Positions 25,170-33,595 of a DNA stretch of 64,000 nucleotides are shown piece by piece (positions within the stretch are counted from its first letter, which is position 1; every line of letters starts with the position of its first letter). Under the pieces are notes generated by a model, which saw nothing but the letters and a program-made list of their open reading frames with translations, was not told the origin of the DNA and searched no databases. The stretch is taken from the NCBI RefSeq assembly GCF_003076475.1, contig NZ_CP020919.1, positions 186,001 to 250,000 on the forward strand, in the 5' to 3' direction. Position numbers and translations under genes: made by a program. This stretch comes from Flavobacterium kingsejongi (GTDB lineage Bacteria; Bacteroidota; Bacteroidia; Flavobacteriales; Flavobacteriaceae).

Positions 25170-25375
25170 TGCTGTAAAATTTTAGTTGTTAATAATTGTT
25201 CTTTTATTACTTTTAGTTTCTCATACATATCCACCCAATAGACTTTTTGCCTTTTGTCAAACTCGGAAAAACCTTTATCCTTGTGTCTATATTCCTTGTA
25301 TTCTACTGTTATTTGGATAGCTTGTTCAAGGTCTGTTACTTCGATTTGACAACCGTTTAAATCTGTTACTTTCAT
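25166..25375 (-). CDS. small hypothetical protein in the PRTRC operon
   Basis: This is a 69-residue soluble protein (MKVTDLNGCQIEVTDLEQAI start). It overlaps the protein E gene by 4 bases and follows the 112-aa gene by 11, so it is part of the operon. I do not recognise a domain. The first 30 residues look like a small beta hairpin plus helix and the remainder is helical and Lys-rich. Confidence 0.65.
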   Translation of the reverse strand: MKVTDLNGCQIEVTDLEQAIQITVEYKEYRHKDKGFSEFDKRQKVYWVDMYEKLKVIKEQLLTTKILQQ

Positions 25376-25386
25376 TACTTTAAATG

Positions 25387-25725
25387 TTAATTACTGATTT
25401 CTGCTATTTGGTCAATCCTGCCATACACAATACTTTTAAGGCTTGTTTTGTCGGGGGCATTATATTCTGACCAATTGCCGTATTGTTTTACTACATAGGT
25501 TTTCAAAACATCCTCAAACCCAAACCGATAACCCATTAAGGGAACGGCTCTTTTGAAGTAGGCATTTCGGTTTACTGAATCTGCAAGCCAATTCTTTTCC
25601 GCTCTGTTCATTTTTTCGCCTTTGTTCAGTTTCTTTCTCAATAGATAAACCTTTGCAAATTGTAGGGTTTCCAATTCGGGTACATCATAGCGGACAAACT
25701 TGATGGCAATTATTTTAGTTTCCAT
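25387..25725 (-). CDS. hypothetical protein, 112 aa
   Basis: The frame is open further upstream, but the ATG at 25725 (METKIIAIKFVRYDVPELET) is the natural start: it lies just past the end of the upstream gene, whereas the longer reading would overlap that gene. The product is soluble and basic with KGEKMNRAEKNWLADSVNRN, a pattern common in small proteins of Bacteroidetes mobile elements. No function is known. It is co-directional with and close to all neighbours in the PRTRC operon. Confidence 0.65.
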   Translation of the reverse strand: METKIIAIKFVRYDVPELETLQFAKVYLLRKKLNKGEKMNRAEKNWLADSVNRNAYFKRAVPLMGYRFGFEDVLKTYVVKQYGNWSEYNAPDKTSLKSIVYGRIDQIAEISN

Positions 25726-25736
25726 TATTCTTGCTT

Positions 25737-26219
25737 TTAGGGTTGATGATTGGCTATTTTCTGTTCTAACAAGGTTTCCAAAATCTCGCAATCGCTGTCG
25801 TATTCTTTGCCCTCAAAATGATAGGTATCGGCTTGTTCGTCAAACTGATACTTTTCAAAATCATCATCTTTCAAATTAGTATCTGTGAGTAGCTTGTCAG
25901 CAAATGTTGCTCTGCCATATATCAAGCAACCCAATTCCTTATAATCCTGTATGAAATTCACTTTATAGCATTCTGCTATTTTTTGTACAACTTCTATATT
26001 AGGAGACCATTTTGTTTCGTATTGAAAAATGCCTGTATCGCCTTCATTTTGGTAGATGGCAAAGAAATAACCTCCATCATTTTCAGAAACAAAATCGGGT
26101 AATTGCCCACATTGTTCTATTAATTCTTTTTCTGCCATTAACTTGAATAGTTGTTGTATCTGTTCGATTGTTTCAGGCTTACCCTCGAAAACTACCGTAT
26201 TACTACACCAATTTGCCAT
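25737..26219 (-). CDS. DUF1281/Api92-like protein
   Basis: This 160-residue protein starts MANWCSNTVVFEGKPETIEQ, the characteristic opening of DUF1281/Api92-like proteins, which have a ferredoxin-like fold and occur on phages and conjugative elements. It later carries YETKWSPNIEVVQKIAECYK, also typical. The biochemical role is unknown. It sits 52 bases downstream of the DUF932 gene and 11 before the next gene of the same operon. Confidence 0.7.
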   Translation of the reverse strand: MANWCSNTVVFEGKPETIEQIQQLFKLMAEKELIEQCGQLPDFVSENDGGYFFAIYQNEGDTGIFQYETKWSPNIEVVQKIAECYKVNFIQDYKELGCLIYGRATFADKLLTDTNLKDDDFEKYQFDEQADTYHFEGKEYDSDCEILETLLEQKIANHQP

Positions 26220-26271
26220 AATGTTAGTTTTTATAAGGCTACCACCGATTAAAGCGGTAGCCTATAGTTAT

Positions 26272-27345
26272 TTAATTAAGGTTTAAGACTTCCGCACCGT
26301 CTGTTGCAAAGGCTGTACATAATTCAAATGCTTTCTGTGATTTGAGTTGGGCAGTACCACCCAATACAATACTCTGCAACTTGGCTTCATCGTTTTTGTA
26401 ATTTCGTACATTCTGATAGTAGCCTGTAACGGCATTGTACGCTCCGAATAATGTGCCTTTTGTGGTGTCCATTTGTTGCGTTTCGCTTATCATCGCATAA
26501 GAAAAAGCATCATCAACGGTGTTTTTAAACAAGGTTGAAATTTCATCTTCTGCACCTTTTTTAATTAAGTCAAGCGTTTCTTTATTCGGGCAAAGTGCCA
26601 ATTGGATTAGCTTTTTCACTTCTTGGTCTGTTACTTTTACGCTTGCCCATTCATTAAAAATATCCTCTAATTGGTTGCTCAAAGTGTTCGCCAGTCCCAT
26701 AATTTTATGAGCGTTCTCAATACGCTGTTTCGCTCCCGAAGTATGTTTGATACGAACTACATTGGTCATACTGCGTAGTGAAGCATTCAGCGTATTTTGG
26801 CAAACAATTCTGACAGGTGTAAATGCAGCTGTGATACTTCCGCTACCATCGTGTGAAGTAGTTAGGAAAATGTACTTTTCTGTAACATCATCGCCATTGC
26901 CCACACGGATATAGTCGGGTAATTTGGCTGTAATAAATATGCGCTCTCCGTTGCCTAACGCTCCTGCGGTTTCATACAGAATACCCTCGCCACCACCTAC
27001 AATAACATCAAAGAAATTAAAGGCTTCACGGTTTTGTACGATGTGGTAATCCTTACCAACTACACCTAATACTGCGTTGTTATCCGTGCGTATGTTGGCG
27101 AAATAATTAGGAACTTCCAATTCGTTACTGCCTATCTCAATGCCGTTTGTCGTTTCGATAATCCCCGAACCTTTGGTAAATAATGGGGATTTTACAACTT
27201 CGTAATCTAACCCTGCGTGTTTGATAGCTTCCTCGCTCGTTGGGTATTGCTCTACGATTTGCCCCAAACCGTGCCACGCTTTTTGTTGTACGCTAAAGAA
27301 TGAATAACGTCCTGTTCTTTCGTTGAAATTGATATTATGTGCCAT
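26272..27345 (-). CDS. DUF932 domain protein
   Basis: This 357-residue protein begins AHNINFNERTGRYSFFSVQQ followed by KAWHGLGQIVEQYPTSEEAI, the conserved start of DUF932 (phage/plasmid-like protein, TIGR03299-like) proteins. The FTPVRIVCQNTLNASL motif near residues 178-193 is the family's most conserved part. DUF932 proteins are widespread on conjugative elements and phages and may bind DNA, but no activity is established. It lies between ssb and the DUF1281-like gene. Confidence 0.85.
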   Translation of the reverse strand: MAHNINFNERTGRYSFFSVQQKAWHGLGQIVEQYPTSEEAIKHAGLDYEVVKSPLFTKGSGIIETTNGIEIGSNELEVPNYFANIRTDNNAVLGVVGKDYHIVQNREAFNFFDVIVGGGEGILYETAGALGNGERIFITAKLPDYIRVGNGDDVTEKYIFLTTSHDGSGSITAAFTPVRIVCQNTLNASLRSMTNVVRIKHTSGAKQRIENAHKIMGLANTLSNQLEDIFNEWASVKVTDQEVKKLIQLALCPNKETLDLIKKGAEDEISTLFKNTVDDAFSYAMISETQQMDTTKGTLFGAYNAVTGYYQNVRNYKNDEAKLQSIVLGGTAQLKSQKAFELCTAFATDGAEVLNLN

Positions 27346-27389
27346 GATAAAATGATTTTAAATTTTGAAAATTGTTTGAATACTCGCTG

Positions 27390-27782
27390 TTAAAATGGGA
27401 GGTCGTCATCTGTTTCCTGTGCTGTAACCTTATTTTTTTCGGCTTGTGCAGTTGCCGGTATTGTTTCCGCTTTCCTGCTACCTCCGTGCATTTTGATTTG
27501 TGAGGTATGGAAATTAAGACCTGCTCTTGCTTCTCCGTCATTGCCTGTCCACGCTCTTGCAGTTACCCTTCCCGATAATTCTACCAATGTGCCTTTAGTT
27601 AGGATTTTGACAACGTTGGGCGTTATCCAATAGGAGCAATCGAAATATGTCGTTTGCTCTATGCGTTCGCCCTGCTTGTTACGGTAGCTGTCATTTGTCG
27701 CTACTGAAAAGTTTACTACTTGTTTTTGCTGAGACGTTGTGCGTACCTCCGCATCTCTCGTCAATCTTCCTGTAATGTTCAT
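27390..27782 (-). CDS. ssb: single-stranded DNA-binding protein of the ICE
   Basis: This 130-residue protein has the OB-fold of SSB: NITGRLTRDAEVRTTSQQKQ at the start, VVNFSVATNDSYRNKQGER, a YFDCSYW strand and LVELSGRVTARAW. It ends in the acidic DDDLPF tip through which SSBs recruit partner proteins. It is shorter than chromosomal SSBs (usually 140-180 residues), as element-borne copies often are. It is the first gene of the leftward PRTRC/DUF932 operon and probably coats transferred single-stranded DNA in the recipient. Confidence 0.92.
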   Translation of the reverse strand: MNITGRLTRDAEVRTTSQQKQVVNFSVATNDSYRNKQGERIEQTTYFDCSYWITPNVVKILTKGTLVELSGRVTARAWTGNDGEARAGLNFHTSQIKMHGGSRKAETIPATAQAEKNKVTAQETDDDLPF

Positions 27783-27929
27783 AATTTCTATTTTTTACGT
27801 TATTGATTTTGTTCTTATTTTATTTTTTTTGATTTATTCGGTAATGAGAGGAGGTGCTGAAGTTTCGTTTCTCTTTTACCATTTCTAATGCTGTATTTTT
27901 TCATTTCTGACATTTTTTTTATTCGTTTA

Positions 27930-28317
27930 AAGAGCCGGAGTATGCTTTGTTTCGTTTCACGAGCATAAAAGGTTCGTGTTTAGCAACAGCAAGGTTTTGA
28001 CAAAAAATACTACCCGGATGGGTGGAGATTTTTTGGCAAAACCGCAGGGCTTGACCTTTCTGTTGCGTTAAGAACACGGAAATATCTTTGCTCTTGAAAT
28101 GGGACAAACAGCATACTGGCTCTTGGATAAAAACCTATGTGGAAGCCAGTGGAAAAGGCATTAAGAAATGGTCTATGTGATTACAAAACCAGAATTTATC
28201 TGACAGAATTTTAACGATTTTTAAGCGTTTGTGGCTATGAAAGCCACCAAAAGGATATTGGAAAATATTTCTTGGGATTTGCCCTGAATTTTCCGATATG
28301 TTTTTCAGTATATCCAA
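27930..28317. other. 390-bp gene-free zone of nested inverted repeats (candidate structured RNA or DNA replication/transfer site)
   Basis: No credible gene lies between ssb and int (27783-28439). The outer arms AAGAGCC (27930-27936) and AGTATGCT (27939-27946) pair with AGCATACT (28110-28117) and GGCTCTT (28118-28124). Inside, CGTGTT (27975-27980)/AACACG (28073-28078) and GCAACAG (27983-27989)/CTGTTGC (28060-28066). The core is a 16-bp stem at 27993-28008 and 28028-28043 with one mismatch, capped by ACCC-GGAT-GGGT. A second set follows: GTGGCT (28231-28236)/AGCCAC (28242-28247), and ATATTGGAAAAT (28255-28266)/ATTTTCCGATAT (28288-28299, one mismatch). The order and exactness show selection for folding. 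It may be an origin (oriT, sso, oriV) or a non-coding RNA. Confidence 0.7.
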
Positions 28318-28386
28318 CCAAAGCTCTTTTATGCGAAGGGGATAAGGAAGGGAAATAAATGTGCTTTGGGGATAAAAAGTGTGGGC

Positions 28387-28417
28387 ATAAAAAAAGCAGG
28401 ATGGTTAAGTCCTGCTT
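28387..28417 (-). terminator. intrinsic terminator of the integrase gene
   Basis: AAGCAGGA (28394-28401) / TCCTGCTT (28410-28417) forms an 8-bp stem with an 8-base loop. On the minus strand it is followed by a T-rich run (TTTTTTTATG). It lies 23 bases past the integrase stop. Confidence 0.85.
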
Positions 28418-28439
28418 ACTATTATTTTTATTGTAAATA

Positions 28440-29690
28440 TCAAATGGTTTCAATAAAGGCTTCTTCCATTGCCTTAAATTTATGTGATATTAAATCCATG
28501 TCTTTGCTAATCTTCTGGCTGGTTATCTTGGCATAAATTTGTGTAGTTGAAATATTTTTATGCCCCATCATCTTGCTTAGGCTTTCAAGTGGTACGCCTT
28601 CCGTCAAAAACATAGTGCCAAAAGTATGCCTTGCCGTATGAAATGTTACTTTTTGCTCTGTTATAATCTCAACTTCCTGAATTAATTTATCAATATAACT
28701 ATTGCAAATCTTATTGGTTGGGACAGGGAAAATAAAATCGTTTTGGGTAATACCTGCATATTTTTCGATTAATCGCTTAGGAATTTCCATTAATCTCACA
28801 TTTGAAGCAACATCAGATTTTTGCCTACGGCTTATAATCCACTCATGGCCATCAAAGAAAGACTGGATATTACTCTTCTTTAGTTTTTTGATATCAATAT
28901 AAGCTAATCCAGTGAAGCAACTAAAAATGAAAAGATTTTTTACAAGCTCATATTTTTCTTTTGTTGGGGTATGGAAAAGAAGGGTTTCTACCTGTTCTTT
29001 CAATAAATAGCTTCGATCATTTTCCTTCATAGAAATCTCATAGTCTTCAAATGGATTTCTTCTGATAAGTCCATTCTTGATTGCAAGTTCTGCCACACGA
29101 TATAAAGGCATTGTATAAACCCAAACGGTATTATGTGTACAGCCTTTATCCACCCGCAAAAACAAGTCAAATTCCCTGATAAAGTCACAGGTCAATTCTC
29201 TAAAAGCCATATCATCTCTATAATACCGGCAAGTGATAAATTCCTTGAGGTGATTATAGACAATTTTATATTTGTAATACGTGCTTTGTGAGCGTTCTCC
29301 CTTGGAAACCATTTTCTCGAAATCTTCATTGTTTTTCTTAAAGATTTTTAGCAGAGAGTCTTCCATGACACCAACGCCTAAAAACGAAAGTTTTACTTTT
29401 TGTGCAGTTGCAAAGCCTTCATCTTTGAGCATCTCATCATAAATCTTATTGATGCGCACACGGATTTTATCCAATTTCTGGTTGGTGCTTAATGCCAAGC
29501 TACTCTTACCCAATACACGACCGTGTTTTAAATCCCAGCTATTGGGATCAATTTCTAGTTTGGTTCCGAATGTTTTAGGGGTTCCGTCGATGGTAATACG
29601 TCCCATAACTGGTACATTACCGTTCTTTTTTGGTTCATTTTTCTTCAAGTAAAGCAATAACTTGAAGGTGGATCTTTTAACTGTCTCCAT
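28440..29690 (-). CDS. int: tyrosine recombinase (integrase) of the ICE, IntDOT-like
   Basis: This 416-residue protein has the Bacteroidetes integrase layout: an N-terminal arm-binding part, a SAM-like core-binding domain (about 105-205) and a catalytic domain. HTARHTFG near 350 gives H-x-x-R, GHK near 373 gives the second His/Trp position, and TTQIYAKI near 383 supplies the nucleophilic tyrosine. In the Arg I box the sequence is FTGLAYID near residue 260, with Ala where most tyrosine recombinases have Arg. CTnDOT IntDOT also lacks Arg I, so it is probably active. It lies at the right end of the element, pointing inward, and ends in a strong terminator. Confidence 0.93.
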   Translation of the reverse strand: METVKRSTFKLLLYLKKNEPKKNGNVPVMGRITIDGTPKTFGTKLEIDPNSWDLKHGRVLGKSSLALSTNQKLDKIRVRINKIYDEMLKDEGFATAQKVKLSFLGVGVMEDSLLKIFKKNNEDFEKMVSKGERSQSTYYKYKIVYNHLKEFITCRYYRDDMAFRELTCDFIREFDLFLRVDKGCTHNTVWVYTMPLYRVAELAIKNGLIRRNPFEDYEISMKENDRSYLLKEQVETLLFHTPTKEKYELVKNLFIFSCFTGLAYIDIKKLKKSNIQSFFDGHEWIISRRQKSDVASNVRLMEIPKRLIEKYAGITQNDFIFPVPTNKICNSYIDKLIQEVEIITEQKVTFHTARHTFGTMFLTEGVPLESLSKMMGHKNISTTQIYAKITSQKISKDMDLISHKFKAMEEAFIETI

Positions 29691-29780
29691 AACTCAATTG
29701 TTTAATGTTTAAAATTAACTATCAATGAGTTACAAGGAACTATGAAAAAGAATGCAAAAGATTGAATTATAGTCTTTTAT

Positions 29781-29816
29781 CTAAATCATTACAAGACTAA
29801 ACTGGTAATGATTTAG
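29781..29816. promoter_or_regulatory. perfect 12-bp palindrome upstream of int
   Basis: CTAAATCATTAC (29781-29792) and GTAATGATTTAG (29805-29816) are exact inverted repeats with a 12-base spacer. An extra AGTCTT/AAGACT pair links 29771-29776 with 29793-29798. The site is 91-126 bases upstream of the int ATG. It may be an integrase/excisionase arm site or an operator. Confidence 0.5.
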
Positions 29817-29922
29817 TAACCTAACCTTGTCTTTTTAAGTCCAAAACCTGTCGTACACCGACCTCCAACTTTGTACTACCATTTTATAAACCTCTGTATA
29901 ATAACTGTTTTAATCGTTTTGC

Positions 29923-29932
29923 TTACTTTTGC
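29923..29932 (+). other. candidate right attachment core (TTACTTTTGC)
   Basis: The CTnDOT core is GTANNTTTGC; this decamer fits at nine of ten positions. It lies between the integrase promoter region and the terminator of the first chromosomal gene, where the ICE must end. The decamer also resembles a -7 promoter box, so the assignment is tentative. The partner site would be left of the window. Confidence 0.3.
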
Positions 29933-29952
29933 TTTTTACTAATCTTTTTTAA

Positions 29953-29986
29953 GCAAAAAAAACCTCAGGTGTTGTGACCTGAGGTT
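29953..29986 (-). terminator. intrinsic terminator after the HMA-protein gene
   Basis: AACCTCAGGT (29961-29970) / ACCTGAGGTT (29977-29986) is a perfect 10-bp stem with a 6-base loop, followed on the minus strand by a run of T. It terminates the leftward receptor/HMA transcript 8 bases after the stop and marks chromosomal DNA at the ICE border. Confidence 0.9.
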
Positions 29987-29993
29987 CTGCATT

Positions 29994-30335
29994 TTAACCT
30001 TTCCTTTCGTACATACAGCAATGATGTAACTTCTCATAATCTTCATCCTTGGCTTTTACCTGGTCCGTATCGTGTCCTGCTTTCGCTACAGCCTGATGAA
30101 TTTTCACAACATCCGATTTTTCTTCGTTAAGGATCACATGAAGTGTCGTATCATCCGAATGCCATACGGCAGACTTAACGCCCGGCACACTGAACGCTGC
30201 TTTTTCAATTCTTTTTTTACAAAGTTCACAGTTGCCATTCACTGCAATATCATATTTGGCATTTTTCTTCTTTTCCTGAGCATTTACAGAAATCCCCATC
30301 AGGGCAACCAGCAATACAAAAATTATTTTTTTCAT
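29994..30335 (-). CDS. exported heavy-metal-associated (HMA) domain protein
   Basis: This 113-residue protein has a signal peptide (cleavage near VNAQ) and an HMA ferredoxin-like domain with the metal-binding motif GNCELCKKRIE (CxxC near residues 36-39). The C-terminus has an extra LHHCCMYERKG stretch that could also hold metal. It probably binds copper or another soft metal in the periplasm. It lies 21 bases after the TonB receptor and is likely in the same transcript with the receptor and the HYC_CC_PP gene. Confidence 0.85.
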   Translation of the reverse strand: MKKIIFVLLVALMGISVNAQEKKKNAKYDIAVNGNCELCKKRIEKAAFSVPGVKSAVWHSDDTTLHVILNEEKSDVVKIHQAVAKAGHDTDQVKAKDEDYEKLHHCCMYERKG

Positions 30336-30356
30336 CTTTATCGTGTTTTTAATCAG

Positions 30357-32619
30357 TTATATTATTTTAAAACGCAGTCCGGCATAATACATTTGCCCAA
30401 AAATGGGGCCATAAATCATAGAACTGTCGAAATAGGCTCCAAACGGATCGTCACTGCCTACAATAGCATTCTTTTGTTTGTAATTTGTAAGGTTCTCCCC
30501 TCCCACATACACTTCAAAAACCGGAGAGAACGAACGGGTAATCTGCGCATTCATCAGTGAAAAAGAAGGCGAAAATTCTCCCAATTGGTATTGCGGTGGA
30601 TTGGAGGCTGTAGTCGGTAATTTTTGCTTGCCCAGCCAATTATAGGTATAATCAAATTTCCATTGCCGCCCTTTATCAGTGACATGGGTTTCATATGCTA
30701 TATTAGCAAAAACACGGTTTTTTGCCTGCAAAGGACGCTCGTTGCTTCCGCTTCTGTAGTCGGTACGGATGTCATAATATTTATAAGCCGTACGCAGGCT
30801 CAAATGGGTCGTAAGCGTATAATTAAATTCTAACTGCAGGCTATTCGCACTGCAGGCTATTCGCATAAGACTTTCCATCGAGATTATAGAACAATACCTG
30901 CTGTGGCCCCTGATACAGGTCTACCACCGCCTGGTTCTGGAAATCCGTTCGGTAAAAGTCGAAAACCACCTCAGCTTCTTTAGCAAAAAGATGGAACTTC
31001 TGTATAAAGCTCAGTCCGTAATTCCAGGCAATCTCAGGATCCAGCCCATAGATTTTTCCGCCTGAATTCAAAATTGAAAAGGTTCGTGAAGATGCAAAAA
31101 GCGATTGATTCTCAGCAAAAATATTCGCCAGGCGTTTTCCTCTTCCTGCAGAAACTCTCAGGGTTCCTTTTTCCCAGGGATTATAACGCGCATGGAGTCT
31201 TGGCGTAAAAAAAGTGCCCAACCGGTTGTGTACATCTACCCGCCCTCCGGCAACAATACTCAGGTTATCGGAATTATCATAGGTATATTCAAAAAAAGCA
31301 CCTACCGAATTATCAATCCTGCTATAGTCACGGATGTTGACAAACTCATCATATTGATCATAGGTGAAGTTTAATCCGGTCGCAAATTTATTCATGGTAT
31401 TCGAAATAATCGAATTGAAAATCAGGTTGGAATAGAAACTCTTCTGGTGGATATCATATTGGTTCAGCCCAAAATAAGAATCCTGTTTGTGGCTGTTGAA
31501 TGAATTCTGGAAACCAATCGACTGGTACGGCATATCCGGGAATACATAGCCTAATTTTGCCGAAAGGTCCACTTTTTCAGTATTCACTTCCGATCCCCAG
31601 AAATTTGTAGTCAGCTTGTCTCTTTTCTTATCAAAGTCCAGTTGTCCCGCCTGCTTTTCATCTTTCATATAGCGAAGGTTGATAAAGCTCACCCAGCCTT
31701 TTTCAGCATCTACATACTGCCATCGGTTTAGCACATTGATTTGTTTCGCTAAAGGATTGTCCAGGAAACCGTCATCATTCATGTCGTTTTTCGCTACTCT
31801 TGTATTCCCATGCAGGAACAGGCTGGTCGACCATTTGTCACTTACCTTTTTATTAAAGTGCGTATTCAGTTCAAAACGGGAATCTGTCGAACCGTAAGCA
31901 TTCAGGAAAAATGGAATGTCATTCATCGGTTTGATCAGTTCGGTATTGATTTGCCCAGAAATGCTTTCATAACCATTCACAACCGATCCCGCACCTTTGG
32001 TAATCTGGATACTCTCCACCCAGGTACCCGGGGTAAAAGAAAGCCCATAAGCCTGGGAAGCACCGCGAACGGAGGGAATATTCTCTTCGGCAATCAGGAT
32101 ATACGGACTGGTAAGGCCCAGCATTTTAATCTGCTTGCTTCCGGTTATAGCATCCGAGAAATTTACGTCTATAGAAGGATTCGTTTCAAAACTCTCCGAA
32201 AGGTTGCAGCAGGCGGCTTTCAGCAGTTCTTTATGGCCTAAAACCTGCACATTCGCAGTAGTTCCGCTCAGTCGCTCCAGGCTCTTGCGCCGTTTCGCCA
32301 CAATGACTTCCTGTAGTGTGTTTTCGGAAAAAAGCAGGTGGTTGATTTTTTTATTTTGGGTAACCGTAATGGTATCGGACTTGAATCCCACAAAACTGAT
32401 TACCAGTTGGGAATGTTCCTGTGTATAAGGAATGGAAAAAATTCCTTTTTCATCGGTTTGGGTTCCAATTGTGGTCCCCGACCATACTACTGAAGCCCCG
32501 GCTAAGGGAAGTGTAGCCTCTGTGGCAGTGGATTCATAGATAACGCCCTCCAGTTTTTCCTGAGCAGATAATGCCACGGAAAACAGGGCAAACAATATCC
32601 CTAAGATTTGTTTTTGCAT
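30357..32619 (-). pseudogene. TonB-dependent receptor split by a 16-bp duplication
   Basis: The first part (32619-30841, 592 aa) has a signal peptide (ALSAQ), a CarboxypepD_reg-like domain (LAGASVVWSGTTIGTQTDEK), a TonB-dependent plug (LGLTSPYILIAEENIPSVRG) and most of the beta-barrel. It stops prematurely after NSLQCE. The second part (continuing to 30357) carries the last strands and ends in a barrel C-terminus (MYYAGLRFKII). An exact 16-bp tandem duplication at the junction shifts the frame. Removing one copy gives a continuous 748-residue receptor (SYANSLQLEFNYT). It probably imports a metal complex, judged from the neighbouring HMA and HYC_CC_PP genes. As sequenced it is off, yet it could revert by slippage. 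Confidence 0.88.
30834..30865. repeat. exact 16-bp tandem duplication inside the TonB receptor gene
   Basis: The unit CTGCAGGCTATTCGCA occurs twice in a row (30834-30849 and 30850-30865). Because 16 is not a multiple of three, it breaks the reading frame. The absence of any mismatch indicates a recent event or a reversible switch. Confidence 0.95.
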
Positions 32620-32692
32620 ACTGTAATTTTAATGTTTAAAAATAATCGAACGATAACAGCTGTTATCAAACTTCCAGTTCAAACAGTAAAAA

Positions 32693-33097
32693 TCAGGCGT
32701 AAAGAATGTATTGGCAATAGAGTTGAAAGAGTGGTGGCGCATGGGCATCGCAATAATAAGCCACATCGGAAGGCGTTTGTACCTGTGGATAAGCCGCAAA
32801 AACCAACGGTTTCCATTCCGGAATAACATAAAAATTATCCGTAGTAACGCTTAAGGCTTTTGTGATTACATTGTCCGATTTGTGTTTTACTTTGACCACT
32901 TTGTCCTTACAGCAGGATGCTTTCTGGACCTGCTCCCCGCAACAGGAATATGCTTTTCCCGGATTTGCCTTTAGGGCATACCCCGTAGAAACAGAAGCAA
33001 GTTGATCACCACAAAAATGCACCGTGAATGCGAAGCCGATGTTGGATACCATCAGTAGCAAGGCCATTACGATACATGTAGACTTTTTAAAATTCAT
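32693..33097 (-). CDS. HYC_CC_PP family protein
   Basis: This 134-residue protein has an N-terminal membrane/signal segment (IVMALLLMVSNIGFAFTVHF) and the family's cysteine signature: HFCGD, then SCCGE, SCCKD, and a C-terminal HAPPLFQLYCQ. HYC_CC_PP proteins are small Bacteroidetes proteins commonly found next to TonB receptors and HMA proteins, so a role in metal (probably copper) handling is inferred. It is 73 bases upstream of the receptor and likely first in the operon. Confidence 0.85.
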   Translation of the reverse strand: MNFKKSTCIVMALLLMVSNIGFAFTVHFCGDQLASVSTGYALKANPGKAYSCCGEQVQKASCCKDKVVKVKHKSDNVITKALSVTTDNFYVIPEWKPLVFAAYPQVQTPSDVAYYCDAHAPPLFQLYCQYILYA

Positions 33098-33145
33098 CTT
33101 TTCTGTGATTGCTGCAAAAATATTTAAAATTACCGATTAAAACGG

Positions 33146-33595
33146 TTAAAGACTGTTATTTTTCTTCCCGGCATACTGTTGAAAATAAAGTGCCGGAATA
33201 AAAAGCAGGACAAAGAGAGGCTGTATAAGGAACCGGCGGATGTAAAAAAAGGCAAGTGCATTCTCTTTTCCTGAAAAATGAAGCAATCCAAAAAGGCCCA
33301 TCAATAGCAGTACCAACAGGATTCCATATAAAACCCCGAGTACTTTGAGCATTTCCCGATCGCGGAAGAGGACATAGATAATAAAAAGCGAGAGTATCAT
33401 ATTAAGGGCATAGCGAAAGACAAGCCCACAAAACAATCTCATACCATTGTAGTCCGGAAACTCCTGATGCTGGTAATCATACTTAAAATAAATAAGGAAT
33501 GGATCATAAAAAAGACGGTCTTCAAATATCCTTACGCAGGCCAGGGCTATAATTCCCAGAGCGAGTAAAGCCAGTTTTAGTATTTTATTTCCCAT
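33146..33595 (-). CDS. exosortase F system-associated membrane protein
   Basis: With the ATG at 33595 (MGNKILKLALLALGIIALAC), chosen because it overlaps the end of xrtF by 11 bases, the protein has 149 residues. It has four predicted membrane helices and the conserved loop ACVRIFEDRLFYDPFLIYFK. This is the small partner protein always found next to exosortase XrtF in Flavobacteria. Its molecular role is not known; it presumably assists the exosortase in processing surface proteins. Confidence 0.85.
   Translation of the reverse strand: MGNKILKLALLALGIIALACVRIFEDRLFYDPFLIYFKYDYQHQEFPDYNGMRLFCGLVFRYALNMILSLFIIYVLFRDREMLKVLGVLYGILLVLLLMGLFGLLHFSGKENALAFFYIRRFLIQPLFVLLFIPALYFQQYAGKKNNSL

Noticed and set aside
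29840..29880. Possible tRNA gene as ICE attachment site next to int
   Set aside because: No cloverleaf can be folded in 29691-29993; the only tRNA in the window is at 53760-53833, far from the ICE.
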